A DNA stretch of 64,000 bases from positions 9,399,105 through 9,463,104 of the forward strand of contig NC_079890.1 in NCBI RefSeq assembly GCF_024868665.1, read 5' to 3'. This document shows positions 22,520 to 34,247 of the stretch, in pieces; the stretch's first letter is position 1, and every line of letters begins with the position of its first letter. The translations under genes and the position numbers were made by a program. The notes beneath the pieces are model-generated. The model made no database searches and was not told the origin of the DNA. It saw only the letters and a list, made by a program, of their open reading frames with translations. The DNA is from Triplophysa rosa. Lineage: Eukaryota > Chordata > Actinopteri > Cypriniformes > Nemacheilidae.

Positions 22520-23074
22520 AGATCTGTCTGCTCTTGCTCTCATCAGCCAATCATCTCCTAGTCACCAGCCAGTCTGAACTGTCTTGAATTATTGCTTTAC
22601 CCATCATCCAGCAGACTGCTCAGTTTTACACTCCTTGAAGAGTGGAATCTGTCACATTTTGTTTGTCTATCACAAGAGTGCTTTAATATTATATATATAT
22701 AATATGTAAATGAATAATTATGATAGAATTATATGTGGATGTGTATATTTAAGGATTGGATTTGAGTTTCCTGTTTGTTTAATGTGACACCTAAATCAAA
22801 AGATGGAAATCTATGACAACCATGTTGCAAAGCTTCATGATATCTGTTGCTTTTCTCCTGTTTTTTTCTGCTTTAAGACCTGTTGTTATCACTCAGGCCA
22901 ATGTCCCGCCCCCTGTCAGTTTTTCACAGATTTTAATTTGTCATGTTTGTCAACAGTTTGTTTTGTTTGGCGGCTTCACGTATTTAACTTTAAACTGTTA
23001 CATCTAAAGTTCTCATTACTGAAATCAAAACATTTACACAGAGTTTCATAACAATAATGGTCAATTTGTCAACG
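22520..23074 (+). other. Probable acadvl 3' UTR
   Basis: AT-rich noncoding sequence following the stop. A short (TA)n run lies near 22690-22702. I find no canonical AATAAA before the next transposon begins at 23079, so the polyadenylation site is unresolved; it may use a variant signal or lie beyond the insertion. Confidence 0.4.
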
Positions 23075-23078
23075 TTAA

Positions 23079-24226
23079 AGGCGCAGTTCTTGAAAATCAG
23101 CGGCCACTAGCTTTGTATTATAGTTTTGCAACGAATCTCTGAGTCATTTGCCCACCCCTCCCTTTCGAATTACGATGGTGGCCACAATAGTAAAAAAAGA
23201 TGTCGTCTACTGAGACAGCGGATAGTAGTGATACAAGCAGGTAAGGCAATATATTAACGTAATTAATCATTTAACATGTATTCTATTGCGAAAGTTACTG
23301 TTACAATTCTATAATTAGATCTATTTCTTGCGTGCTATCTAGTACACGTTGAGAGTAGTGAAGGAACTAAACTTAGCTAATTGTAAATAGCAACGCTGTT
23401 CAAAGCGTTTGATCTGACAGCGACATAGGCAGTTAGGTGTAAGTTAGTAGACGTTTGTCTCCCCCTTTGTAAAGTCAGGAACAACCGGAGTACGTACCGC
23501 AGGGACGGAAAAACATTATTATTCGGAGGTTATATGGCCATTTGTATAAAATGCTAACGTTACCGTTTCAACAAAACAGTTGTTTGGTAAACACTGAAAA
23601 AGTGGAAACATTGAAAATGTTGAATTATCTTACCAGTCTAGCAGAAAACAGGCAACTTCGGCATCGCCTTGAAAACATTTGTCTTTCAACAGTGCCTTCC
23701 ATCTGGTAATAGATACACCGATGTTTATCCTGGATTTCTGCCGCCGTTTGTCTCTAATTCGTCTGGCAGCATCACGTTTGCGCTTCTTTGACGACGGAGA
23801 TTCACGCTATGTCGGCGCTTGTGCACAATACGCATGGTCCTCCATTTTAGACAGAACAATCAATTGCTTCAGCTAGACGACGACTACTCCTCCTCCTCTC
23901 CGTACTATGACTTACTACTTTGTGCGTCTTCAACTCAGTGATGACGCAAGCTGCGTCTAAAAACACACACGAAGACCAACATATACGAAACGCGCTCTGT
24001 AGAGCTGTTTGTCCGTTAGAGCTTACTGTACAAAACATGGCTGCGCAACATAACAAATTCGATGTAGATAGGCCCGCTCCCTATGTAGATACAACTGGTT
24101 TATTCTAAGGTAATAAAAACATAACTTTTCATTACGTAAGGTTTTTATGCACATCTAAAGACACAGTTTTGTATGTTATATTGCATTTCTGTTAATAGAT
24201 CATACAAAACATCCCGCACTGTACCT
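23079..24226 (-). mobile_element. TTAA-flanked DNA element, copy 2 (inverted)
   Basis: The same family as 11391-12555 in opposite orientation, with TTAA at 23075-23078 and 24227-24230. The plus strand here holds the short exon ATG 23201 ([13 protein letters not shown]) ending at a GTAAGG donor near 23240. The minus strand holds the 71-codon first exon (23633-23845). The two copies agree over most of their length, including intron-like sequence after each donor. Confidence 0.75.
23633..23845 (-). pseudogene. First exon of the transposon-encoded basic protein, copy 2
   Basis: Reads [12 protein letters not shown] followed by the basic stretch [12 protein letters not shown] and [15 protein letters not shown] to FLLD, differing from the copy at 11788 by only a few residues near the N-terminus. 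A donor follows at 23634. It has no downstream exon. Function not recognised. Confidence 0.5.
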
Positions 24227-24444
24227 TTAAAGGAATAGTATACCTTCAGAATAAATCATAATTTACTCACCCTGTTGTCATTTTTTTACTTTAAAGGAAG
24301 TAACTACGACCATGCAAGTAATACCACTGGCTATGTTTATCAGAAGCCTTCTTGCAACTTAGACAACAAAAAGATGTGTATTGATGCCTGACTACATGAA
24401 TGTGTTACATTTGATCATGCCATTAGATGAACATTTTGTCTTAA

Positions 24445-24632
24445 AGGCGGGGTAACCGATTTCCGAATTACGCTTTAGACAACCGAGTCGGGCCGAGTAG
24501 GCTACCAAAACAACTTTGTAGCCAATCAGCAGTAAGGTTCACAATGCACAGGACGGACAATAGCCGAGCTAATGTGTTTGTTTTGGTGATTTGAACACCA
24601 ACAATGGCTAAGGGAAATCGGACACCCCGCCT
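24445..24632. mobile_element. 188-bp TTAA MITE
   Basis: Near-perfect 20-bp inverted ends (AGGCGGGGTAACCGATTTCC and AGGCGGGGTGTCCGATTTCC) with TTAA on both sides. Interior is noncoding. Between it and the larger element (24227-24440) is a fragment beginning TTAAAGGAATAGT that resembles the end of the 7957 MITE family. Confidence 0.8.
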
Positions 24633-24636
24633 TTAA

Positions 24637-25179
24637 TTGTGTATTCTTTTAATTTATGTCCGTGCAATCTCTTTGCCTGTAATCATTGAAATTAGTATCG
24701 ACACGCACAAGAAAATAAATGATAACTCATAATATTATTCAGCATACTTAAGAGTCACATTATCCAGGTTTCATATTTGTTTATCCTAGTCATTTTCACT
24801 GCATGTTGCATAATAATCCACAATGCATACGCTCTAGAAAAAAGATTCTACTTTTTCAGAAGCAAGCGATTTGTATCAGTTAACATTACAACTTTAAGCA
24901 ATTACTATCAACAGTTAACATTGTACAGTTAAAATATATGGTTCAGATTACAAAAAATGAGTCATTGTTCCTAGTTATTGTACAGTTAAATAAATATATA
25001 CAATTCTCATGCTTGTTCACTTGGTAGGACTGATTCCAGATCCTTTCAGCTGGTGCTGCTGGTGATAATACACAAAAAAATGATAAAAAATATTGCTTGA
25101 AGTGTGGCTTTCTTTCTGAAAGAGTTACGCTTGGGAAACATTACATTTTTCTTTCAGTCTCGGTAGTTTCAACAAAACA
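24637..25179. other. Intergenic, no feature seen
   Basis: AT-rich sequence; no exon or repeat boundary recognised before the candidate terminal exon on the minus strand. Confidence 0.4.
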
Positions 25180-25269
25180 TCAGGCTTGTTTTCTTAATCC
25201 ACAGATGATCACACAGTAGTCTGCGAGATCTCCCTGGATAACAAAGTCTCTGAAGTCATTCTGCGTTCC
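25180..25269 (-). CDS. Candidate terminal coding exon of an unidentified gene
   Basis: On the minus strand a good acceptor (TTATTTCAG) precedes a 29-residue open stretch beginning GTQNDFRDFVIQGDLAD, passing YCVIICGLRKQA, then a TGA. Codon choice and hydrophobic pattern look protein-like. I do not recognise the family. It may belong with the candidate exon at 26670-26807, but the phases of the two do not match directly, so at least one exon would be missing between them. Low confidence. Confidence 0.3.
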   Translation of the reverse strand, partial: GTQNDFRDFVIQGDLADYCVIICGLRKQA

Positions 25270-25440
25270 CTGAAATAAATTATTTCCAACAATTAGAATT
25301 TTTATATTATATTAGTAATGTATACACATAATTACATTGCCGTATTATTTAATTATAATCATAATGTATATTAATATTCACTTTGGACACACCCCTAAAC
25401 ACAGAAAAGCTCAAGGTCGTCTTTGAAAATATAAACTGTT

Positions 25441-26107
25441 CACTGTAAACCCGAATAAGTTGGGAAAACTCAAAAAAATTGAGGTAATCAGTTACATCAA
25501 TTTTTTTGAGTGATGACGTTCCCTATTTTAAGTAAACAAAACTAGTCAGTTTTGAGTTTGTTGTACTGTTGTTGACTCCTTTTAATTTTGAACATTTAGC
25601 AAAGTAACTTTTTTTATTTACAGCTAAATAAATGAAAGGTCTTAAGACAACCTAAACAGTTCAGCTGCATCAACAATTAACAAACAGCCTTCACAGAGTG
25701 TGATGCAACACACACGACTGCTGTTGCACCTCCCACAAACTAAGCATAAGCACCACTCTTCTGAACGATGGTAACCCCAAAAGTCAAAAATACAACAAAC
25801 TCTTCTAAATATCCAAGATAATTGAACATTCATCATTAACAAGGCTTTTTCCTTTCTAAAAACTCATAAAATAACACTTCATTTCAAAATTTACTTTCCT
25901 AATGCAGTCTCACGCAAAGCATGCTGGGAACTGAATTTCATTCTCAACAAATCATCTTGAATTAACTTGTTGAAATTAAGTTAAACTAACTCAAAAGTAA
26001 GAATTAGTTACAGGAACTCAAAAAATTTAAGTTAGGATTTTTTTATATAAAATTAAGTTTACACTACTTAAACTGTTTAATTTCTTTGAACATTCGGGTT
26101 TACAGTG
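25441..26107. mobile_element. CACTGTAAACCC-ended MITE
   Basis: Ends CACTGTAAACCCGAAT and its inverted complement ATTCGGGTTTACAGTG. The subterminal pair around ACTCAAAAAAATTGAG is also inverted. Interior has no ORF. A second, truncated copy lies at 34418-34796. This terminus is common among fish DNA elements; the superfamily is not assigned. Confidence 0.75.
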
Positions 26108-26669
26108 TTGGATGTATTCTTAAAGATATCAACAAGATAATAACCAACCCCCGAAAATTCGCTGCTGACGCTGTGTACACGATGCTTACTGCAGCCTCTC
26201 TCACACGCGCAGAGTCTGACACACACACAGGCACGCACACACACACACCACGTGACTGATTTCTACCTATCCCTAAAACATCACCATGCAGTTGAGCTGC
26301 TCGACAAAATAAAATATAACAGTGTGAGGGCAGAGAAGACTACAGAACGGCAATGGCGTGTGCCAATAAACAAACAAATCTTCTTTCATTTTGGCAGAAG
26401 ACGAAGAAAGGTATTAACTTTAGTATGCGAGTACACGCAGACGAAAATGTACACTTATAACTCATGATATAAAAATCCGGATTATCACAACAAGCCCGCA
26501 CAGTTTTTTTGTGATTCTGCTATTGCGGCATAATCTTAATCTTAAATCAATGCAAGTAGCAAAAATTAATTTTATCAATTTGTACTGCATTATTTTTACG
26601 AGGATAATGCACAGATGTTGTCTGTCGCTCATGTGAGGTCAGTGAGTGATCTGTGTGAACCTTTCTTAC

Positions 26670-26807
26670 CTGGCTGCTGCCTCACATAAGTGCCAAGGAC
26701 CGGGCAAAGCAATAATATCCTGATATTTGACAGCGTACTGGAGCAATACTGTTATGTATTCCAGGTAAAAGAAAACATCATGCTTGAGCAAATGCTTCCC
26801 GTCGAAT
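26670..26807 (-). CDS. Candidate internal coding exon of an unidentified gene
   Basis: On the minus strand the frame reads FDGKHLLKHDVFFYLEY, ITVLLQYAVKYQD, IIALPGPWHLCEAAA and ends at a canonical CAG|GTAAGA donor. The acceptor side (ACAAG) has a weak pyrimidine tract. The 138-bp length gives symmetrical phase 2 boundaries. The residues look like a folded protein, but I cannot name the family. A MITE at 25441-26107 sits between this and the candidate terminal exon. Confidence 0.35.
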
Positions 26808-27459
26808 CTTGTCTTTCAGGCTTATTGCTTGAATGGTAAAATACACGTATAATTATGTCAAAATGTCCGTCGAGTTTTTTAAACACAATCGGGTATGAAG
26901 TAAACAAACCGTTTTTGGGAGAAACTTTTTGGGACGTGTAGCCTCTCACTGGATCCGCGCTTTAACGCAAGTCTTAAAGTGCCAGCAGCTCAGTCACACC
27001 AGCAGTTATTAGGCCACTGGCTGTTTGTGTTTACTTATAAATTTACTTCAAAACCTTTCATTTTTTATTTATATTATATTTCATTTATATTACTACTAAT
27101 TATAGTTATTAAGTATTTCTATTCATGTAAATACTTTTAGTATTTAAGTAGTTAAGGTTGCAAAAAAACATTACAAATATTTACACAATTTACAAACAAG
27201 GAAAAATCCTTAAGGAACTGACTGTTAATTTCATGCATTATTATCGCCCAGCTCATAAACGTGAAAGCACTAACGCATTACAAACATTACCATATGCTTT
27301 TTTTGCTCAAGGCAAGATACTCTCTGATGATTCCACTATTTAAAATCGAACAGGAAAAATACATGGACTTTGAACTTTGAAAAGTCCACAAGAGAATGAA
27401 GTACAGTAGACATAAGTAGCTAGACATAGATAACAATGGGTCAAATGTATAAAGTTACA

Positions 27460-27715
27460 TATGATTATTTTGTGTTTAATAATATGTTGCATAAATGTGT
27501 TCATGCAAAGCATATTTTCCCTGAGAAGAATAAATTTAAATTTATGTGATTATTTTGTGTTTGCTAATAAACTATATTGCATAAAAATGTCCATGCAAAG
27601 CATATTTTCCTTTAGAGAATAAATGTAAATGTATGTGATTATTTTGTGTTTGCTAATAAACTATATTGCATAAAAAAATTCATGCAATGCATATTTTCCT
27701 TGAAAAAATACCCCT
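27460..27715. repeat. Tandem repeat, about 86-bp unit, about 2.9 copies
   Basis: The unit contains TGATTATTTTGTGTTTG, then AAACTATATTGCATAAA, then CATGCAA(A/T)GCATATTTTCC. It repeats three times with small differences, the last copy truncated. Confidence 0.8.
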
Positions 27716-27967
27716 TACAACCTTATCCAAATTCACTACATTAGCCCCTAATGTTTTAGGCTCAGCCCCTGATGGTTTTATATCCTAGATACGCCCCTGG
27801 GGTTGTTCACCATTATGAGATCGAATTAACCTAACAATGTAGGTAGGCTATACGAACGAGCTAACAAAAACTGTTTGTTCTAATGTAATTATTAAACGTT
27901 AAATTTGCCTCATGGGCTATAGCTAGAACACCTTCATGCAACCATGCGTAATGCGCCTTGTGTGACA

Positions 27968-28948
27968 TCACATAGACGAATACGTGTACATTATTTCAAA
28001 TTCTTCCACACCATACCTTTGCTGGCGGCACCGTTTGGGATTGGTGATGTTGACAGTCCACTCCAAAACTCGCTTCAGTCGACCAGACAAGCACGGAAAG
28101 CGATGACTAAGGTGCTCTAAGAGTTCCTCTTTACGAAGTCCATACACTATCGGCGCAATGCATTGCGCCAAACTGAAGAAGACAAAACTTATGACGGCAA
28201 AAAGCTCTTTAGTAGAACTTTCAAGTATTTTTTGGCTGTTAAGAATATGTAGCAAAAAGAGTACGAAATTTGGCACAATGTAAACAGCGAGCTGCGTGCC
28301 ATGTACAGCAATAGTCCTGCAAGCTGCTCGGTTGCGCCGATTGAGCACGCCCGAACGTCGCCCTTCATACAAGATCCGCACATAGCTGTACACGATGAGC
28401 ACAGTACAAATCGATATTAAAACGATTTTGTGCATCTGTCCTGCTTGCAACTTTTTCCTTCCACATGTACTATGGCCCACTGTGGTATTACCTTTCTTGA
28501 GAGCAAGGCTGAGAGGAATAATTGAAGCGAGTCCCCACGATAGGATGCCAACAAGCCATGGCCATGATTTGAAACAAACTTTGCCGTACTGGAGCGGGTA
28601 GCATATGGCAAAATAACGGTCAAGCGCCATGGCCGTTATGGTGAGGATGATATTGGACCCGCTTGTAATCAGAATTCGTATTAGCACCATGCAGACGGAT
28701 GCGGTGGTTGCAGCTTTCACATATAATTGTAAGTAGAAAACGAAACATACTGAAAAGTACATCAGTGCAGAGAACAACAGGTGGAACACCAGGACGAAGC
28801 GCGCGTGGCTCCGGAGGCGCTCCTCGCGCACTATAGTCCAATTAATAATCAGATTAAAAAAAGACAAAATGATGAAGGAACCTGCAGATGCCCACACACG
28901 CACGCCGATGTGGGGATCGTCAACTCCATCTGAATAATTTGACATCAT
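27968..28948 (-). CDS. Class A receptor, odorant receptor 131 / GPR148-like, single exon
   Basis: An intact 326-codon frame encodes a seven-helix G protein-coupled receptor of the plasma membrane. TM1 is about residues 17-40, TM2 49-72, TM3 86-108 and TM4 128-150, with TM5-TM7 following to about 270. The DRY motif at the end of TM3 reads MALDRYFAICYP. A Cys before TM3 (SVCMV) and one in loop 2 (STCGRKK) can form the usual disulfide, and NYSD near the N-terminus is a possible glycosylation site. TM7 ends in IAPIVYGLRKEE, where the usual NPxxY Asn is replaced by Ala. The HGTQLAVYI stretch in TM6 resembles the fish odorant-receptor-131/GPR148-like group. Single exon and no stops suggest a functional gene; the ligand is unknown. 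The ATG at 28946-28948 opens with Met-Met; the second Met could serve. Confidence 0.8.
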   Translation of the reverse strand: MMSNYSDGVDDPHIGVRVWASAGSFIILSFFNLIINWTIVREERLRSHARFVLVFHLLFSALMYFSVCFVFYLQLYVKAATTASVCMVLIRILITSGSNIILTITAMALDRYFAICYPLQYGKVCFKSWPWLVGILSWGLASIIPLSLALKKGNTTVGHSTCGRKKLQAGQMHKIVLISICTVLIVYSYVRILYEGRRSGVLNRRNRAACRTIAVHGTQLAVYIVPNFVLFLLHILNSQKILESSTKELFAVISFVFFSLAQCIAPIVYGLRKEELLEHLSHRFPCLSGRLKRVLEWTVNITNPKRCRQQRYGVEEFEIMYTYSSM

Positions 28949-29373
28949 ACAGATTCTTCAGGCCTCACTCATACTGTACATCAAATAGTTTCGTAAGGCA
29001 AAATATTTCCACAATGGGATGGTACATTTGGATCGCAAGTATTTCTCCAAAGTCCACGCAAGTTCTTTGTTCCTAGTTTGAGTCTCGAGCACCTGCGTTC
29101 CTTGCACATGACAGTTCACACACGAAACCCATTTTAGTGATGGCAACAATGTACCTCACTTCACACTTTAGGCTACATGAGAAAAGAGAGACAGAAGTGG
29201 GCGGTGTTTTAGCAGTTTCATATCCGCGCCTTTTGTGTTACAATTGCATAAGCCTAAAATGCCTCATGCATTTCATACCCGTCAACATTTGGGTACCAAA
29301 ATCCGGGAGACCCATGATGGGGGTGATGTGGTTGCGGGGGTGTTGTGCAGGGCAAATAGGGCACCCCTCTTTT

Positions 29374-30479
29374 ATAAGGTGACCAGACGTCCCAGTTTTC
29401 CGGGGACAGTCCTGTTTTTGGATGTTCTGTCCCCGACTGGACCTGTCCCCGGAAATGTCCCCATTTTACAGCACGTCCAAAACAACCAGGAAACACACTG
29501 ACAAAGCCCGATCAACATATCCTGCGGTGTTCCAGAGCAACCATGTAGTGATTATTTACACCAGCAGAGGGGGCTGTAAGATGCTTAGCGATGAAAAAGG
29601 TACGACGAGACATGATAAAGCGTCATCAAGTTATTATCAAATATAAAAAGACTGGAGTCAAAGTTATCGGGTTCAAGGTACTAACTACTCATGTTAAATT
29701 AATGTTAAACTGTTTTTATGTGTTATATAACAGGGCCAGGCCAGGGAGCTGGATTGTTTTGCACGAAATTGTAAACTTTACCATTAAGTTCCATCGTCAC
29801 AACACAGAATTCCCACAACTGATCTAGTGATTGATTCCCACACATACGTTGGCAAAAAGTACGCAACGATATAAACAAATAAAAATATGTATCTAAGCAA
29901 CAGCAATTACACTGACAACTATTACATTCGCAGAAAGGACATGTGCTCAAAATGAGTCTAAAATGCAAATAAAAAGCTTCCATTTCAAAAAGCACAAACA
30001 TAGAAAGTTATTTTAAACGTTTTAATTACTGGTTGTAATGACTGTATACAGTTTGGAAAATATTAATTACAATTAGATGTTAAATGTTAAAAATGGTAAC
30101 TACCGTATTATTTGTCATATTTTTCACATTTGTTATATGTTTGTAGTGTTTTTAAATTTTGTGTAATGCATGCAACTGATTTGATCATTTGCAATGGTTA
30201 GTATTTACTATTTTCACAGTGGGCTATTTTTCCACAGAGTTTTGGTAAACTTTATTAAAACCAGTTATTGTCAGTTTGATCGGCAAACAATCTAATACTA
30301 TTTTAATACGTTGCAATAGTACAAAAACTAATTAATAATTATGTGCAAATAAAAAGAATAAAATGTCTTGTCTACGTTTTTTAATTGATTGATTATAACA
30401 AATGAGATTTCAATGATATTTTGACCATTTAACTAGAAAATGTCCCCGGTTTTCATTTAAAAAATCTGCTCACCGTATA
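29374..30479. mobile_element. DNA element with GGTGACCAGACGTCC end
   Basis: The left end reads AGGTGACCAGACGTCCC and the right end reads CTGCTCACC inverted, with TATA outside both. Beside the left end, GTCCCCG and GGACAG repeats form a GC-rich block, and a matching TGTCCCCGG block occurs near the right end (30440). The interior is AT-rich without a transposase. A non-autonomous element; family uncertain. Confidence 0.5.
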
Positions 30480-31395
30480 AATCTTTTAAAATCGTTTAAT
30501 TACTTTATAACATAACATGATTTTCATGTCAAATTCTTAAATGTAAATGAGTACATTTTTTCAGAACAATAATACAGACTGTTGCACCTCTGCAAGGAAT
30601 CATTTTAATTTTGCCAGGGATCTTTATGTCAGACATGAAATACATCTAAACGCGGTTTAAAAAAGTGCGAGCAGTTTGTCCCTTCACGCGGCCCGTAGTT
30701 CGGTTGTTTTAACTTGCTTTATAAGTTAGCAGAATGTTTTTATTATTTATTTACATGGATGGGTGTATTTACCAGTGTTTGCATATTGCAGCTATTATTT
30801 ATAAGAACTGCTAAGGGTCACAGTACGGGAAATATTAGAAATAAACTCTATATTACCTGTTTTTATTCAGAGTTGTCTGCAGAACACAACACTCTTTTCA
30901 TATCACGTTTAAAAAGTGTAACAACAGCCGCTAATAAGACATAGTTGAAAAGTACGAAAATATTTATTTTGCAGATCAAGCTGTAATGTAACGTTATACT
31001 CTACTGCATCTAGGCTACCTGTAAAAGCTCTGGGTGGAACGATCTGTCGTCTCCAGTGAGCAGACACAGGTTGTGAGGAGCGAGCGTTAAATGGAAAACG
31101 CGGAGTGGAATATGCGGACCTTTAGCAGTGTAAAGAGAAAGTTTTTAGCGGGGATGTGAATACTCTCTACTCCACTTCGCCTACCGATCAGTTCGCCTAC
31201 CAAAGTGAGCCTGTGAGGGCAAATGAGCAGTGGCTCAAGCCACGGAGCCACCTTCCTGTTCACCCGAAAGCGTTCCGGTTCCCGTTATTCCGGGTTTCTA
31301 AGGAGATTCAGGAGAAATAACTGAAATACGGTAGTTTTACGGGAGAAATAATAAAACGGAAGGGTGGCAGGAGATAGGTGAGAAAAACGGGAGAC
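30480..31395. other. Intergenic, no supported gene
   Basis: A 22-codon frame near 31091 (MENAEWNMRTFSS) looks like transposon remnant. CGGGAGAAAT-type repeats near 31330-31400 resemble DNA-element debris. Nothing else is recognised. Confidence 0.4.
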
Positions 31396-32400
31396 TCCCG
31401 GCCAAAACGTCCCTGAGAAGCAGGAATGAGACATTGCGGAAACGTCGCATATGGGAACTCTTCCCTTTTCCACTTTCCTGAAGTCTTATTGGATAACGCG
31501 AGTAAAAAAAACTGTCCAATTGTCGCAAGACATGCAACAGTATGCAAATACTGACGAACCCCTGGCAGTATAAATACGGTGCATAGCGACAATACCTCAG
31601 AGTCTACAAGAAAACGTCTGCTTGCCTGATGAGCGTCGAACACGTCGGACTACGCAATGTCTCGTTCCCGCTTCTCAGGGAACCGAGGTTACGATAGTAA
31701 CCGAGACATTCCCTTTCAAGAGCGGTCTCTCAACATTCCGGAAGCTCCGCATATGGGAACGATAGACAATCCCGCCGTGAGAGTAGCAAGATCAGCCCGA
31801 CCAACTGGGTTAAAACACACCAAGCACTGGGTCATGCACACAGATTCAACCAACCGCAAAGTCGCCCTGAGCGCTCACAGCTGGTTGGCTGAGACAGACC
31901 AATGAACTGCCAGTTCGGACTCATGCATATCCAAGCCAAAGAAATGAGCGGGCAGACACCAGAAATATGACAGGGCAGACACCAGAACAGTAAGAGCCAG
32001 CACGGAATCCCGGGCAGACATAACAGTGAACATAAAAGTACACCAAAGCACAGCGTCAACAGCAACGCGGTAACAACTGTGCAGCATAAACGATCAGCAG
32101 CTAGGAGAAAAGGGTTGGGTTGGGGGGGGTGGCAAGCGCAGTAACCATAGGCCATGGCAGCGTGAAAGAGAAGATTCTGAGGTATTGTCGCTATGCACCG
32201 TATTTATACTGCCAGGGGTTCGTCAGTATTTGCATACTGTTGCATGTCTTGCGACAATTGGACAGTTTTTTTTACTGGCGTTATCCAATACGACTTCAGG
32301 AAAGTGGAAAAGGGAAGAGTTCCCATATGTGGGGCTTCCGCAATGTTGAGAGACCGATCTCGAAAGGGAACGGGAGTGTTGACAGGTGGCATTTGTAGCA
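31396..32400. mobile_element. DIRS-type terminal repeat remnant, folded back
   Basis: Contains AACCGAGGTTACGATAGTAACCGAGACATT near 31680-31710, the hallmark self-complementary junction of fish DIRS repeats, also seen at 59883-60250. The block 31400-31640 is inverted at about 32170-32395. Shared landmarks are TTGTCGCAAGACATGCAACAG and TATTTATACTGCCAGGGG. No DIRS coding remains between the two, so it is a deleted copy. Confidence 0.65.
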
Positions 32401-33700
32401 TAGGCTAGAAGAATGTACTGAATGTTAAACTAAACCTATTTTTAAAACTTAGATTAAAAATTTATATTTTTTCCAATTATCCAAATAGTTTTAGATTACT
32501 GTATGCCTCTGTCTGCTGTTAAGCTTCATGGAAATGCTGATTTACCTTTCCAGTTTAATTAAAGTTTAAACTTTCCACAATACTCTAAATTTGAGATGCA
32601 CCTGTATTGTTGGGGTACATGCTTTCAATATGATTAAGTAAGATTCAGTAGAATGTAAAACTTTTTATATACATGTTTTAATATTCATATAAGTTTATAA
32701 TAGAAAAGACCATTTTTTTCTCTCTTTCTTATCAAATTTACACCTGCAAATTCACCACCAGAGGTCATCATCATCACAGTATTTATGACATTTCTGTCAT
32801 CTTGTTGAGGCGTCTGTTTTGGCACTGTCATATGTAAATAGTTTGTTTTAAATTTCCTGTGTACTTGTGCAAACTGGTTTTCTCGATCTTGTACGTTTTG
32901 ATGAAAAATGCACATTAACCTATTTGTCTTAATTGTGAGCCCTCTAGGCCTAAATCATTTTAATCTGGGTTGCAATATTGTACCAGTATTGTACAGGGAG
33001 AGAGGGATGAATTTGCGATGTGTCATGGGAAGACTCAAATCTGGGTCTTAAACATGAGTAGCCAAGATCAATGTGTAATTCAGCTATATGTGCCCGTTGC
33101 CCCTTTACAAAAAAATAAATAAATCTCATATATAAATCGTGCGTATTTCAACATCATTTGCGAAGATTTCACATCACATCTGATAGAGAGGCGTACACGC
33201 GTTTGCTGTGCCTACGTTCGTTCTATGAATTAGTACGCACTTTAAGAAATGATAGTAAAATCTAATTTAGGACGGTTTCTTCGCAACATTTTATAAATGA
33301 GGCCGTGTCCAATATACTAGGCCTACTGTACATGCTTGTTCTTCTAAGGTTTTTGTGGCCTTTAGTGATCCCCTTGAAGGCCACTGTGGTTATTTGAGAC
33401 TTGTGATACATAGATTAGGTGACATTCATTATTTTAGTTAAATCACGAGGAGCAAGCTTGCGCTGTCAAGATAAGAAGATATTCATTCAATTACAACTAT
33501 CCCCTCTTTTTTATAGTAAGATAAAATATTTGATTCGTGGATAAATAACAGATTAGCATTTTTTTTGACAATTAAACATATGATCGCAAACGCATAAATG
33601 TAGTGAATAATTCCAGAACTATTATCCAGCGTTGCGTGATGGTGATGATGACGTAGGCTAAATCGAAACTTTGCACAGATGCAATCTTGAAGCGTTTCCG
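32401..33700. other. Intergenic, upstream of the PLAC8-like gene
   Basis: AT-rich. No coding exon or repeat boundary was recognised. The promoter of the following gene should lie toward the right end but no TATA box can be assigned with confidence. Confidence 0.35.
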
Positions 33701-33719
33701 GGGAAAATAAAAGAAACTC

Positions 33720-33787
33720 TCTTGAGGTCTCCCAACGGTCTTATAGGTTTCATTTCACGGAAGCCCACCAAAGCCGCACCTGCAAAA
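33720..33787 (+). other. Candidate 5' UTR exon of the PLAC8-like gene
   Basis: Sequence ending CCTGCAAAA is followed by a strong GTAAGTA donor at 33788. The exon has no ATG in a long frame, as expected for an untranslated first exon. Its left edge is not defined. Inference from the donor and from the acceptor just before the MAVQQ start codon. Confidence 0.4.
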
Positions 33788-34247
33788 GTAAGTAACAACA
33801 TCTTGACACGTTTAAATTCAAAAGCTTTGGGTATTCACGTAACATTTTGAAATTGAATAATAAATCAAACGTAACCTATTTTTTACAAACGTTTATCAAA
33901 AAGAGCATAGCCTATTTTTTATAGATAATGTAAAATCTTACACGTTTAGTTACTGTATACGATCTTCTCTTACGTTTAAACTAACATTTAACGGCGTTGA
34001 AGCACCTCGGCACTTAGACTACACCTGACAGCATCATTCTTTTGAGAAAAAAAGAGTTTTAGATTTAGATTTTTGTTGAAATAGTTTGCAACTTGTTTAT
34101 TGGAAATATGTTAATTAACAGGAAAAAAACACAATGGCAATCTAAACCTGTAACTTTAAACGTGTATATAAATACATAGGCCTACATCGTATCGTATTGT
34201 AACATTTTCTCAAAATGTTTAATCTCCCATTTGAAACTCATGCAGTC

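Noticed and set aside
26252..26467. 71-aa frame beginning MTDFYLSLKHHHA
   Set aside because: Follows a CA microsatellite, has no homology signature and no splice context.
28189..28841. Several frames of 64-73 aa on both strands
   Set aside because: Out-of-frame shadows of the receptor gene at 27968-28948.
31657..32155. Short frames such as MSRSRFSGNRGYD on the plus strand and the 107-aa minus frame
   Set aside because: They fall within DIRS terminal-repeat sequence and change between copies.
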